Source: Chitinophaga pinensis (GTDB lineage: Bacteria > Pseudomonadota > Gammaproteobacteria > Burkholderiales > SG8-41). Taken from it: a DNA stretch of 64,000 bases. Both the position numbers and the translations under genes were made by a program. Under the pieces are notes generated by a model. That model was not told the origin of the DNA and did not search any database. It saw nothing but the letters and a program-made list of their open reading frames with translations. Where the stretch lies: positions 62,001 through 126,000 of the forward strand of contig CALQCM020000005.1 in NCBI GenBank assembly GCA_943329075.2, given 5' to 3'. Below are positions 38,165-47,521 of this stretch, piece after piece; the first letter of the stretch is position 1; each line of letters begins with the position of its first letter.

Positions 38165-39991
38165 ATGTTGATCCGCCTGCTGCGACAATTTCTCTCGGGG
38201 CTTGCACGTTCGCGGGTGGCGCCGGCAGACTACGCAGCAGCGCGCGCGCATGCCCTGGGCCTGCATCGTGAGGGCAAACTGGCGCAGGCTGAGTCTGCCT
38301 ATCGTTCGATTCTGGTACGCGTTCCCGATGACGCCGTCACGCTCGGACTGTTCGGCCATTGCCTGCTTTTGCAGGGCAGGTTTGCGGAAGCAGTAGACGT
38401 TTTGACGCGTGCCGTTGCCGGCGATCCAGGGGCGGCCGACGCGCTGTTCAATCTGGCGGTCGCTTACAAATCACAGCGCGCATTTGCGCCGGCCCTCGCC
38501 AATTTGCAAAAAGCGCTGGAACTGCGTCCGGCATTCGTCGAGGCCCGCCTTGTCGCCGCTGAAGTCTGTCTGGCGGGGGGCGATTATGCCGGGGCGGAAG
38601 CACAGTTCCGCGCGGCGCTTGAGTTGCAGTTTGACCATCTCGAAGCGAACCACAATTTCGGCGTTTTTCTCTACGGATGCGGCAGACCGGCTGAGGCGAT
38701 CGAATGTTTCAGGCGTGCGATCGCCGCCAATCCGGCATTTGCGCCTGCCCACGGTTATCTCGTCGCGGTGGTCAGCGGCGCGGCCGGTTGGCCGCCGGCT
38801 GAAATTTACCGCGAGCAAAGGGTATGGGCCGCGCGCTTTGCCGAAGCGCTGACACCTTCGAGCATGCATTATGCAAACAGGCCGGAGAAATTCCGGCGTC
38901 TGCGCATCGGCTACGTTTCGCCGGACTTGTGCACGCACCCGATCGCCAATTTCTTCGAGCCCCTGCTTGAACGTCACGATCGCGCCGGGTATGAAAGTTT
39001 CTGCTACTACACCGGGCGGTCTACGGATCCGGTCAACCAGCGGCTGCGCGGACTGGCCGACGGCTGGATCGATTGCGCCGAACTGGATGACATAGCATTG
39101 GCGCGGCAGATACAGGCGGACCGCATCGATGTGCTCGTCGATCTTTCCGCGCATACCAAAGGGCACCGTCTGGCGGTGTTTGCGCGCCGGCCGGCGCCGC
39201 TGCAGGTCAGTTACCTCGGTTATCCGACTTCCACCGGCATCGCCGCCATTGATTACCGTATATCGGATCACCAGATCGACCCCGATTCTGCAGATCCTTA
39301 CAGCGCAGAAAAAGTGCTGCGCCTGCCGGCTACCTATTATTGTTTTCGCCACTTCGGCGGACTGCCGCAGGTGGGGCCGCTGCCGGCGCTTGAAAACGGC
39401 ATTGTCACCTTTGGTTCCTTTAACAACCTGACGAAACTCGATCCGGACACACTCGCGCTTTGGGCGCAGGTGCTTGCCGCCGTGCCGGCATCGCGGCTTT
39501 TTCTGAAGACGCGCAGTCTGGGCGACGCACAGATGCAGCAACAGGTCGCCGCACATTTTTCGCGCCGCGGTATCGATGAGGGCCGCCTCATGTTGCGCGG
39601 TTGGGAAGCGCAAACGGCGAGCCATCTGGCGCAATACAATAACGTCGATATCGCACTCGACCCCGCGCACTATAATGGCGCCACCACCACTTGCGAAGCT
39701 TTGCTGATGGGGGTGCCGGTGGTAACGCGCCGTGGCAACACCCATATGTCGCGGCTGGGCGCGAGTCTGTTGACGGCGGCAGGATTGCCCGAACATATCG
39801 CCACAAACGACGAGGGGTTTGTCGCCCTCTGTGTTGCGTTGGCAGGTGATTTGGCGGCATTGCAGGCGCTGCGGTCACGCCTGCGTGGGCAGGTTTGCGC
39901 TTCGGCGTTGATGGACGAGACGGGATTTGTGCGGGCTTTCGAGGCGGCTTACCGCACCATCTGGGTAGACTGGTGTGAGCGACAGGTTTAA
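38165..39991 (+). CDS. O-GlcNAc transferase-like TPR glycosyltransferase (SPINDLY/GT41)
   Basis: 608 residues: N-terminal TPRs (about 20-210) and a GT41 catalytic region (about 235-605). Signatures of the OGT family: LRIGYVSPDLCTHPIANFFE with the His of the catalytic face, VLVDLSAHTKGHRLAVFARRPAPLQ, YLGYPTSTG, the UDP-site stretch VTFGSFNNLTKLDP, and ALLMGVPVVTRRGNTHMSRLGAS. Family members transfer GlcNAc or fucose to protein Ser/Thr, or in bacteria other sugars. It is the clearest evidence that this locus glycosylates proteins. Confidence 0.93.
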   Translation: MLIRLLRQFLSGLARSRVAPADYAAARAHALGLHREGKLAQAESAYRSILVRVPDDAVTLGLFGHCLLLQGRFAEAVDVLTRAVAGDPGAADALFNLAVAYKSQRAFAPALANLQKALELRPAFVEARLVAAEVCLAGGDYAGAEAQFRAALELQFDHLEANHNFGVFLYGCGRPAEAIECFRRAIAANPAFAPAHGYLVAVVSGAAGWPPAEIYREQRVWAARFAEALTPSSMHYANRPEKFRRLRIGYVSPDLCTHPIANFFEPLLERHDRAGYESFCYYTGRSTDPVNQRLRGLADGWIDCAELDDIALARQIQADRIDVLVDLSAHTKGHRLAVFARRPAPLQVSYLGYPTSTGIAAIDYRISDHQIDPDSADPYSAEKVLRLPATYYCFRHFGGLPQVGPLPALENGIVTFGSFNNLTKLDPDTLALWAQVLAAVPASRLFLKTRSLGDAQMQQQVAAHFSRRGIDEGRLMLRGWEAQTASHLAQYNNVDIALDPAHYNGATTTCEALLMGVPVVTRRGNTHMSRLGASLLTAAGLPEHIATNDEGFVALCVALAGDLAALQALRSRLRGQVCASALMDETGFVRAFEAAYRTIWVDWCERQV

Positions 39992-40045
39992 TCAATTACG
40001 AACGATGGATGTGTCTGAACATTCGCGCATCCGGAACGGAGAAAC

Positions 40046-40729
40046 ATGATCCAGGTATTCATCGGTTACGATCCGCGCGAGGCGCTGGCATTCAGCGTGC
40101 TGTCCTACAGCATTCATGCGCGCGCATCGCAACCCGTCGGCGTTTCCCCCATCATGTTGTCGCAGTTGGGAGGGGTCATGACGCGCGAGCGGCACCCTTT
40201 GCAGTCCACCGATTTTTCGTTTTCGCGTTTCCTGACGCCCTATCTGTCGAATTACAGCGGCTGGTCGATCTTCATGGATTGCGACATGCTGATGCTTGAC
40301 GATGTCGCCGGCCTGTATGCGCTGTGCGACGAGCGTTATGCCGCGATGGTGGTCAAGCACGATCACGTGCCGAAGGAAGAGCGCAAATTTCTCGATCAGC
40401 CGCAAACGGCCTACCAGAAGAAAAACTGGTCTAGCGTCATTTTGTTCAACAATGCAAAGTGCCGCGCGCTGACCCCCGACTACGTCAACCGCGCATCCGG
40501 TCTTGAACTGCATCAGTTCAAATGGCTGGCGGACGACAATCTGATCGGTGCAATACCTGATCGCTGGAACCACCTCGTCGGCTACAGCGTGCCACGCAAG
40601 GACGCGTCGCTCGTGCACTACACTCTGGGCGGCCCTTACTTTGACGAGTTTCGCGATTGCGAATATTCCGCCGAGTGGCGCGCGGAACTCAAAGAAATGT
40701 CGCGTGTTGATCAGCGCGGCAGGCCCTGA
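40046..40729 (+). CDS. GT8-like GT-A glycosyltransferase
   Basis: 227 residues. Begins IQVFIGYDPREALAFSVL, has FLTPYLSNYSGWSIFMDCDML with a metal-binding DxD (DCD), and ends with HYTLGGPYFDEF, a His that would complete the site. The pattern is that of small GT8-type enzymes in bacterial surface-glycan clusters. Cytoplasmic. The donor and acceptor are unknown; it probably adds one sugar of a short glycan. Confidence 0.8.
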   Translation: MIQVFIGYDPREALAFSVLSYSIHARASQPVGVSPIMLSQLGGVMTRERHPLQSTDFSFSRFLTPYLSNYSGWSIFMDCDMLMLDDVAGLYALCDERYAAMVVKHDHVPKEERKFLDQPQTAYQKKNWSSVILFNNAKCRALTPDYVNRASGLELHQFKWLADDNLIGAIPDRWNHLVGYSVPRKDASLVHYTLGGPYFDEFRDCEYSAEWRAELKEMSRVDQRGRP

Positions 40730-40771
40730 AAACACCCGGCGCGAATTTTCAATTCCGGTGCGGCACCATCC

Positions 40772-42463
40772 GTGTCCGACATGAAGCCGCCTGAGCTGCA
40801 ACGCGCTCTGGAAATGCTGGCGGGCGGTGACGCAGCCGGCGCTGCGGCGGCCTGTGCCGCGGTGCTGCAATCGCAACCCGATAACGCTGCCGCGCATTGC
40901 GGTCTGGGTGCGGCGCGAAGGGTGCAGCAAAAAATTTCAGAGGCGGCAAAACATTTTCGCTACGCCGTGGATTTGGCGCCCGACTGCGTCGACGCGCTGG
41001 TCGGGCAGGGTGAATGCTGTCTGGATCTGGGTGAACTGGACGATGCGCGCGACTGTTTCGAACTGGCGCGTGCGCATGCGCCGGAATCGGTTGCGGTGCT
41101 GTGCGGTCTCGGCAGGTGGTTCCGTGTGACGGGCGACTTCAGCGCTGCGGTGCAGGCGTTCAGGCATGCGCTGGATTTGTCAGGGCCCGACGCAGACATC
41201 TATTTCGAGCTTGGCCTCGCACTCAACGGCGCGGAGGACACGGCCGGTGCGGTTGACGCCTACGAGCACGCGCTTGCCATCGCGCCGCGGCATCTGGGCG
41301 CGCTCGTCAATCTCGGCCTGGTTTGTCTGACGCAGTCGGTCGACCATGCGCGCGCGCAGCAGTTGTTCGAGGCGGCGCGGACCTTTCATCCCGATGCGGT
41401 GGCGGCGCAGGCCAACTACGGACTGGCTTTGCAGGAGCAGGGCCACTTCGAGCAGGCCATCGCACATTACGATGCGCTCATTGCACGGCAAGCCGACGTC
41501 ATTGAATATCGCTGGAACCGCGCGCTTGCCTGTTTGTATCTGGGCGACTATGGCAACGGCTGGCCTGATTATGAGTTGCGCCATGTGCGCGGCGGCCGCG
41601 ACGTCCGGCGCGACTTCGGGCTGCCTGAGTGGAATGGCCGCAATCCCGCGCAACCGCAATTGCTGGTCTATGCCGAGCAGGGTGTGGGGGACGAAATCAT
41701 GTTTGCGTCCTGCCTGCCACAACTCGCCGCCGGCGCCGGCGGCGTAGTGCTCGAATGCGACCCGCGGCTTGCCGGCCTGTTTGCGCGTTCGTTTCCAGGC
41801 ATTCGGGTGCACGGTGTGGTGCGTGACGGCAATCGCGACTGGTTGCGGCAGCACCACGCGCTCGACGCGCAGGTCGCCATTGGCAGCCTGCCCCGATGGC
41901 TACGGAAAAGTGCGGCGGATTTTCCCGCCTCTGCCGGTTACCTTATGCCCGATGCGGCGCGTGTTGCGGCGTGGCAGCAGCGCCTTGCCGGCGGTGGCTC
42001 CGCAGTGACCATAGGCTTGAGCTGGCGCGGCGGCACGCGCAAGACGCGCGCCGGTTTGCGTTCGCTCGAGCTTGCAGACTTTCTGCCGTTGGCCGGCAGC
42101 AGGCGGCGCTACGTTTGCCTGCAGCGCGGCGATTGCAACGCGGAAATTAAAGCGGCGCGCAATGCCGGTATGGAAATTCTCCACTGGCCGGAGGCACTCG
42201 ATGATCTTGAAGAAACTGCGGCACTGATTGCCGCACTCGATCGGGTGATCAGCGTCGACAATACGGTCGTGCACCTAGCCGGCGCGCTTGGCAAACCCTG
42301 CTGGACCTTGCTCGCCAGCATGCCCGACTGGCGCTATGGCCTGGAAGGCGCATCAATGCCGTGGTATCCGTCGTTGCATCTCTTTCGCCAGCCGCGCAGT
42401 CGCGACTGGTCTCCGGTCATTGCTGCGGTGGCCGGTGAACTCGCGGCGTTTGCCGCAAGCTGA
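40772..42463 (+). CDS. TPR-repeat glycosyltransferase, GT9-like (paralogue 2 of 5)
   Basis: 563 residues from GTG 40772 (ATG 40781 gives 560). TPRs (about 5-270) precede the GT9-like domain: YAEQGVGDEIMFASCLPQL, GLSWRGGTRKTRAGLRSLEL, DNTVVHLAGALGKPCWTL, PWYPSLHLFRQP. Same architecture as the other four paralogues but clearly divergent in sequence, so the copies are old and likely differ in acceptor or sugar. It is followed 10 bases on by the GT2-FkbM fusion. Confidence 0.88.
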   Translation: MSDMKPPELQRALEMLAGGDAAGAAAACAAVLQSQPDNAAAHCGLGAARRVQQKISEAAKHFRYAVDLAPDCVDALVGQGECCLDLGELDDARDCFELARAHAPESVAVLCGLGRWFRVTGDFSAAVQAFRHALDLSGPDADIYFELGLALNGAEDTAGAVDAYEHALAIAPRHLGALVNLGLVCLTQSVDHARAQQLFEAARTFHPDAVAAQANYGLALQEQGHFEQAIAHYDALIARQADVIEYRWNRALACLYLGDYGNGWPDYELRHVRGGRDVRRDFGLPEWNGRNPAQPQLLVYAEQGVGDEIMFASCLPQLAAGAGGVVLECDPRLAGLFARSFPGIRVHGVVRDGNRDWLRQHHALDAQVAIGSLPRWLRKSAADFPASAGYLMPDAARVAAWQQRLAGGGSAVTIGLSWRGGTRKTRAGLRSLELADFLPLAGSRRRYVCLQRGDCNAEIKAARNAGMEILHWPEALDDLEETAALIAALDRVISVDNTVVHLAGALGKPCWTLLASMPDWRYGLEGASMPWYPSLHLFRQPRSRDWSPVIAAVAGELAAFAAS

Positions 42464-42473
42464 CCGGCGCAAC

Positions 42474-43976
42474 ATGTTTGATTTTCTCACTCAATGGATG
42501 TCGCGCCGATCGCACGGTTTACGTGTTGCCGTTGTTACTCCCGTGGGCCCCGGCCATGCCGCGTTGTATGAAGAATGCCGGACCTCGGTCGAGCGCGCGT
42601 GGCATGCGGGCAGGGGGCCGTTTTCCGCGCTGGATCTCATCGACGTCGATGATGCCGGGGGCAGGCTGGGCCGCAGCCGGGCGCGCAACATCGGTATTGA
42701 TCGCGCCGTCGGTAAAGGCGCTGACTGGCTGTTTTTTCTCGATGCCGACGATCTCATGGTGGAGGGCGCGTTTGAGGCCATGACCGCATTGGTTGCCGAT
42801 CATGACGCCGTGTGGGGCATGATCCTCGGGCTTGCGCCGGGTGCTGCCGGTGCGCATTTACGCATACCGCAGATCGTCGGCATGGACCGCTTCGATGATC
42901 TGCTGCTGTTCGATCCGTTTCTGACGCTGCAGATGGGTCATTTTGTGCGCACGCCGGTTGCCGCGGCACTGCGTTTCGACGAAGTGCTGGATGCCGGCGA
43001 GGACTTCGATTATTACCTGCGCGTGTGGGCCGCCTACCGCTGCGTCAAGGTTCCGCGCGAGTTTTTCATCAACCGCCATGCGCGGCATTCCAGTGGTCCG
43101 CGAGCGGCGACGGCCGCGGACTGGGGGGCGGCAGTGCGCGGCAGACAGCAGGCGGAGCGTGTACAGCATCGCTTTGATCCGGATTCGGCCGGCGCGCTGG
43201 AACTGCGCGACCGGCGCACGGCGGAACTGCACCGGTTCTGCCGACTGCAGGGACTTGTCAGTGCCGGGGATTGCGCAGCGTTATCACAACAAATGCCGTT
43301 CTCCGGCGAAATCGAATTGAACGAGTACCAGGGAGGCAGCCTCTTTCTGCGCGCGCAAGGTGACGACGCAATCTGTGCGCGGCTTGCGTGGACGGGTGAA
43401 TACCAGCCGTTTGCCACGGCGCTGTGGCAGTCATTGCTTGCCAACGGCGGCACCGTGCTGGATATCGGTGCCGGCAACGGGCTCTACGCTCTGCTGGCAG
43501 CGCGTGTGGCGGCGAAGACACGGATCGTCTGTTTCGAGCCGGCCGCCGCGAATGCCGCGCGACTGCGCGTGAACATCAGGCGCAATGGTAGCGACAATAT
43601 CGAATTGATTGAAACTTTGCCGCCGGATCTTGACGCACATCTCAATGCCGGCGCCATTGCCGGCGTGACCGCCGTGCGGATCGCAGGCCACGATGTGCTC
43701 GCGGTTTTGCGCAGCGTGGAAAAGACCCTTGCCGCTACACGGCCGGACTTTCTGGTGGAACTGCCGGGGAACATTGCCGCGGCGTTTACGCAATGGATGG
43801 AGCGCCACCATTATCGTTGTTATGTCGTCGACGATGGCGAACGCGAATTGCGGCGTTGCGATCCGGCACGCGTGCCCGGTGCAGACGCTGCATTGCTGGT
43901 GCTGGCGAGTCCGCGTTCAGCCGATGAGCTGGGGAAGGTTGCACGTAATGCCCTTGGCCGGCGGGTAGCAACCTGA
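42474..43976 (+). CDS. Fused GT2-like glycosyltransferase and FkbM-like methyltransferase
   Basis: 500 residues from ATG 42474; a longer open frame back to 42288 lies inside the previous gene and is rejected. Residues about 15-230 resemble a GT-A family 2 enzyme: VAVVTPVGPGHAALYEEC, GRSRARNIGID, DWLFFLDADDL (metal DxD), DAGEDFDYYLRVW. Residues about 320-490 are an FkbM-type methyltransferase: LDIGAGNGLYALLAARVAAK, CFEPAAANAARL and a weak ELPGN motif. One polypeptide may add a sugar and methylate it. The methyltransferase half lacks the usual KxDVEG and may be impaired. Confidence 0.8.
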   Translation: MFDFLTQWMSRRSHGLRVAVVTPVGPGHAALYEECRTSVERAWHAGRGPFSALDLIDVDDAGGRLGRSRARNIGIDRAVGKGADWLFFLDADDLMVEGAFEAMTALVADHDAVWGMILGLAPGAAGAHLRIPQIVGMDRFDDLLLFDPFLTLQMGHFVRTPVAAALRFDEVLDAGEDFDYYLRVWAAYRCVKVPREFFINRHARHSSGPRAATAADWGAAVRGRQQAERVQHRFDPDSAGALELRDRRTAELHRFCRLQGLVSAGDCAALSQQMPFSGEIELNEYQGGSLFLRAQGDDAICARLAWTGEYQPFATALWQSLLANGGTVLDIGAGNGLYALLAARVAAKTRIVCFEPAAANAARLRVNIRRNGSDNIELIETLPPDLDAHLNAGAIAGVTAVRIAGHDVLAVLRSVEKTLAATRPDFLVELPGNIAAAFTQWMERHHYRCYVVDDGERELRRCDPARVPGADAALLVLASPRSADELGKVARNALGRRVAT

Positions 43977-44112
43977 ACGATGTTTTGCCGCGGCAGGTGG
44001 CTTGCCCCTGACGGTGTGCTGTGCAACCATCGCTCATCTATTCCGTAAACCGGCGTCGACGTTCGCCCTGCAAATGCGATTGGACCGCAAGCGAAAGAAC
44101 CCCGCGCAATAA

Positions 44113-45864
44113 ATGGCTGCCTTGAAAAAACCTAGCGACGTGACTGCGGTGGATCCGGATGCGGATCACGCGGTTGCTGCGCGCCTGCTGGCTGAAGGCA
44201 GCAGGTCCAGGCTGGCCGGCGATCTGGCCGGCGCAGAAGCTTGTTTCGAGCAGGCCATCGAACGCAGTTACGATTTTGCCGAAGCCCATCTGGCGCTCGG
44301 TGATTTGCAGGCTGCCAGCGGTCGTGACGAGGACGCGCTCGATTGTTATCAGCTGGCTGTACATTTTTCTCCGCAGCTTTCCGCCGCTTATCTTGCGCTG
44401 GCGGCGGCGCTGGTGCGGGCGCAACGGTTCGACGAGGCGGAGGCGGCTTGTCGCACTGCGATATCGCTGGAGAGTGCCGCATCGAATGCGTGGTTCATGC
44501 TGGGTAACGTGCTCAAGGCGCGCGGCGATCTGGCGCAGGCGGCCGACGCCTATCGCGTTGCCGCGCAGGCGATGCCGTTACATCTGGATGCGTTGCACCA
44601 GCTGGCATTTGTGGAAGCAAGACTCGGTCGCTACGACGACGCCCATCGCAACTACCGCGTTTTGCTCGCCGCCGCGCCCGCTTCACCCAACGCACACCAC
44701 AACTTCGGTTTGTTGCAACTGGAAACGGGCTATCCGCAAGAGGCGCTTGCGAGTTTTCGCTGCGCACTTGAATTGCAACCGGGTACGATCGCCTCATTGA
44801 CCTGTGCCGGCCATGCCTTGCGCGATCTGGGCCGCATTGACGACGCCATCGCGGCCTATGATGAAGCGCTTGCCCTGCAGCCTGGATTCGGCGACGCATC
44901 GGGGAACCGCAGTCAGGCGCTGCTGATGCGGGGCGAATACACGGCGGGCTGGCATTCATATGATATTCGCTTTGCGGCAACCGGCACCGGCGCACGCACG
45001 CACGGCCGGCCGCGCTGGCGCGGCGAACCGCTGGCGGGCAAACGCATCGTCGTTCTGCCCGAACAGGGCGTGGGTGACGAGATCATGTTTGCCTCCTGCC
45101 TGCCCGATCTGGTGGCTGCTGCTGCGCACAGCGTGATCGAATGCAATTCACGTCTGGTCAATTTGTTTGCCCGTTCTTTTCCGCAGGCAAGGGTGCGTGC
45201 GATAGATGCGGAAGTTGATGCCGATATTGCGCAAGCTGACTTCGAAGTATCTGCGGGATCGCTGCCACGGTACTTGCGCGCCGCACCGGAATTGTTTCCG
45301 CGCCATGTCGGTTATTTGCAGACGGATCCGGCACGACGGAAATTCTGGCGCGAAAGGCTCGCTGTAGACGGCGCCAAATGGCGTGTCGGCATTGCGTGGC
45401 GCGGCGGTACCCTGCGCAATCGCCAGTATTTGCGCTCGCTTGAGTTGGCCGATCTGCTGCCGGTTTTGCAGACTGCAGACTGCGCCTTTTTCAGTCTGCA
45501 GCACGGTGATTACGCCGGGGATCTGCACACGTTGCACAGCCGGCATGGCATCGAGGTGCGCGAACGGGCGCTCGATGCGGGTGGAGATCTCGACGAATTC
45601 GCCGCCATGACGGCGGCATTCGATCTCGTCATCACCGTCGATAACACGGTCGCGCATCTATGTGGCGCGCTGGGTATGCCGGTGTGGATCCTGTTGCCGT
45701 TCAGCGCGGAGTGGCGCTACGGCCGCGTGGGCGCTGCGCTGCCCTGGTATCCGTCGGCGCGCCTGTTCCGGCAACCACAGCCGCGGGCATGGACGCCGGT
45801 TATCGCGGCGGTTGCCGAGGCGTTGCCGCAATATCTGGTGGAAGCACATGTTCGGCCCGCTTAA
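44113..45864 (+). CDS. TPR-repeat glycosyltransferase, GT9-like (paralogue 3 of 5)
   Basis: 583 residues. Eight or so TPR units (about 15-275; GYPQEALASFRCALELQPG) and a GT9-like domain with LPEQGVGDEIMFASCLPDL, GIAWRGGTLRNRQYLRSLEL, DNTVAHLCGALGMPVWILLP and PWYPSARLFRQP. A 136-base gap before it shows no gene and no obvious promoter. Its last 17 bases overlap the next paralogue, so 3, 4 and 5 form a translationally coupled block. Confidence 0.88.
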   Translation: MAALKKPSDVTAVDPDADHAVAARLLAEGSRSRLAGDLAGAEACFEQAIERSYDFAEAHLALGDLQAASGRDEDALDCYQLAVHFSPQLSAAYLALAAALVRAQRFDEAEAACRTAISLESAASNAWFMLGNVLKARGDLAQAADAYRVAAQAMPLHLDALHQLAFVEARLGRYDDAHRNYRVLLAAAPASPNAHHNFGLLQLETGYPQEALASFRCALELQPGTIASLTCAGHALRDLGRIDDAIAAYDEALALQPGFGDASGNRSQALLMRGEYTAGWHSYDIRFAATGTGARTHGRPRWRGEPLAGKRIVVLPEQGVGDEIMFASCLPDLVAAAAHSVIECNSRLVNLFARSFPQARVRAIDAEVDADIAQADFEVSAGSLPRYLRAAPELFPRHVGYLQTDPARRKFWRERLAVDGAKWRVGIAWRGGTLRNRQYLRSLELADLLPVLQTADCAFFSLQHGDYAGDLHTLHSRHGIEVRERALDAGGDLDEFAAMTAAFDLVITVDNTVAHLCGALGMPVWILLPFSAEWRYGRVGAALPWYPSARLFRQPQPRAWTPVIAAVAEALPQYLVEAHVRPA

Positions 45865-47521
45865 GCGCTGGTTTGAGAGCAGTGCCGCCGCGACGCCGGT
45901 GACGGCATCCGAACAAAACGCCGGGGAGGCTGCCGGCAAGGACGCCTATCGCGCCGGCCTGGCGTGTTTTAACGCCGGCGACTATGGGGCAGCCACCACC
46001 TTGTTTGAAGCGGCGATCGCCGAGTGGCATGACGATGCCTGTGCGCACTGCGGTCTGGGCTTGGTCAATTTCAAACTGAAGAAGTTCGAGGACGCCGCCG
46101 ACAGTTTTCATCTCGCGGTGCATTTTCGTCCGCAGTATGCGGAGCCGCATTATTATCTTGCGTTGCTGGCGCAACGCGAGGGCAACCTCAAAGCCGCGAT
46201 GGATGGCGCTGCGCGCGCTTGTGCGTTGCAGCCCGGTTTTGCCGATGCTCACCATCTGCTCGGTGCTTGTGCGATGGCGGCCGGCGACATCGACCGAGCG
46301 GTTGCATCGTTTACAAAAGCGGTTGAGCTCAAGCCGCAGACCGCCACTTTTTTGAGCGATCTAGGTTATGTGCTGACACGCGACTGTGGAAAACTGGCGG
46401 AGGGTGCGGGTTACCTCGAAAAAGCCGTGCAGCTGGATCCGGCCAACCCGTCGATACAGGTCAATTATTGCCTGGTGTTGTGGCATCAGGGCCGCCTCGA
46501 CGCAATCATTGCGATATGCACCCGTTTGCTCGACGCAAACCCGAACGACAACGAGGCGCGATTGAACCGTGCATTAGCGTTGTTGAAAAAAGGCCTTTTT
46601 GCCGAGGGTTGGCCCGACTACGAAGCGCGCCGGCATACGCGCAGTAATTTTTCGCAGAGGCCCTATCAATTCGCACCATGGCAGGGACAGCCGTTGCGCG
46701 GCAAAACACTGCTGGTCTACGGTGAGCAGGGGTTGGGCGATGAGATCATGTTTGCGTCCTGTCTGCCGGAGGTGATTGAAACGGGTGCACGCTGCATCAT
46801 TGAATGCTCCCCGCGGCTGGAAATGTTGTTCCGCCGCTCGTTTCCGGCGACAGTGGTGCATGGCGCATCTCAAGCCAGTGGCGATACAAGCTGGCTTGAT
46901 CAGTTTGGCCTCGTTGATTTTCAGATTGCAGCAGGTGACTTGCCCGCCATGTTTCGCCAGCGGCTTGCGGACTTTCCGCGGCATGCGGGTTATCTGCGGC
47001 CAGTGCCGGCACGGACTGAATACTGGTCGGCCCGATTGCAGGCCCTGGGAACGGGGCCGAAAATCGGCATTGCCTGGCGCGGCGGTACGGTCTCCACACG
47101 GGGCGCACTGCGTTCTTTGGACTTACGCGCACTGACACCGCTGTTGCAGCGCAAGGGCTTGCATTTCATCAGCCTGCAATACGATGCCACGATTGCCGAA
47201 GTGTCGAATGCGGCGCGCGCGCAGGGGTTCGAACTATGTCATTGGCCGGATGCCATTGATGACCTCGATGAGACTGCGGCATTAATGCCGTCGCTCGATC
47301 TGGTCATTACGGTATGCAACGCGGGGATGCATTTGGCCGGCGCCTCTGGCCGGCCGACCTGGGCAATGGTGGCGGCGGTGCCGGATTGGCGATATCTTGA
47401 AAAAGGCGACAGTCTGCCGTGGTATCCGAGTGTGCGCATGTTCCGTCAGAGCGCGCCGGGCGACTGGCAAAACGTTATCGATCAAATCGAACAGGCGCTG
47501 TTCAAGCGCTACCCCGTCTGA
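45848..47521 (+). CDS. TPR-repeat glycosyltransferase, GT9-like (paralogue 4 of 5)
   Basis: 557 residues from ATG 45848 (MFGPLKRWFESSA); the longer frame to 45662 is inside paralogue 3. TPRs (about 30-265) then YGEQGLGDEIMFASCLPEV, GIAWRGGTVSTRGALRSLDL, CNAGMHLAGASGRPTWAM and PWYPSVRMFRQS. The N-terminus (F-x-P-x-K-R-W-F) resembles that of paralogue 5. It overlaps paralogue 3 by 17 bases and its stop shares one base with the next ATG (TGATG). Confidence 0.88.
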   Translation: MFGPLKRWFESSAAATPVTASEQNAGEAAGKDAYRAGLACFNAGDYGAATTLFEAAIAEWHDDACAHCGLGLVNFKLKKFEDAADSFHLAVHFRPQYAEPHYYLALLAQREGNLKAAMDGAARACALQPGFADAHHLLGACAMAAGDIDRAVASFTKAVELKPQTATFLSDLGYVLTRDCGKLAEGAGYLEKAVQLDPANPSIQVNYCLVLWHQGRLDAIIAICTRLLDANPNDNEARLNRALALLKKGLFAEGWPDYEARRHTRSNFSQRPYQFAPWQGQPLRGKTLLVYGEQGLGDEIMFASCLPEVIETGARCIIECSPRLEMLFRRSFPATVVHGASQASGDTSWLDQFGLVDFQIAAGDLPAMFRQRLADFPRHAGYLRPVPARTEYWSARLQALGTGPKIGIAWRGGTVSTRGALRSLDLRALTPLLQRKGLHFISLQYDATIAEVSNAARAQGFELCHWPDAIDDLDETAALMPSLDLVITVCNAGMHLAGASGRPTWAMVAAVPDWRYLEKGDSLPWYPSVRMFRQSAPGDWQNVIDQIEQALFKRYPV

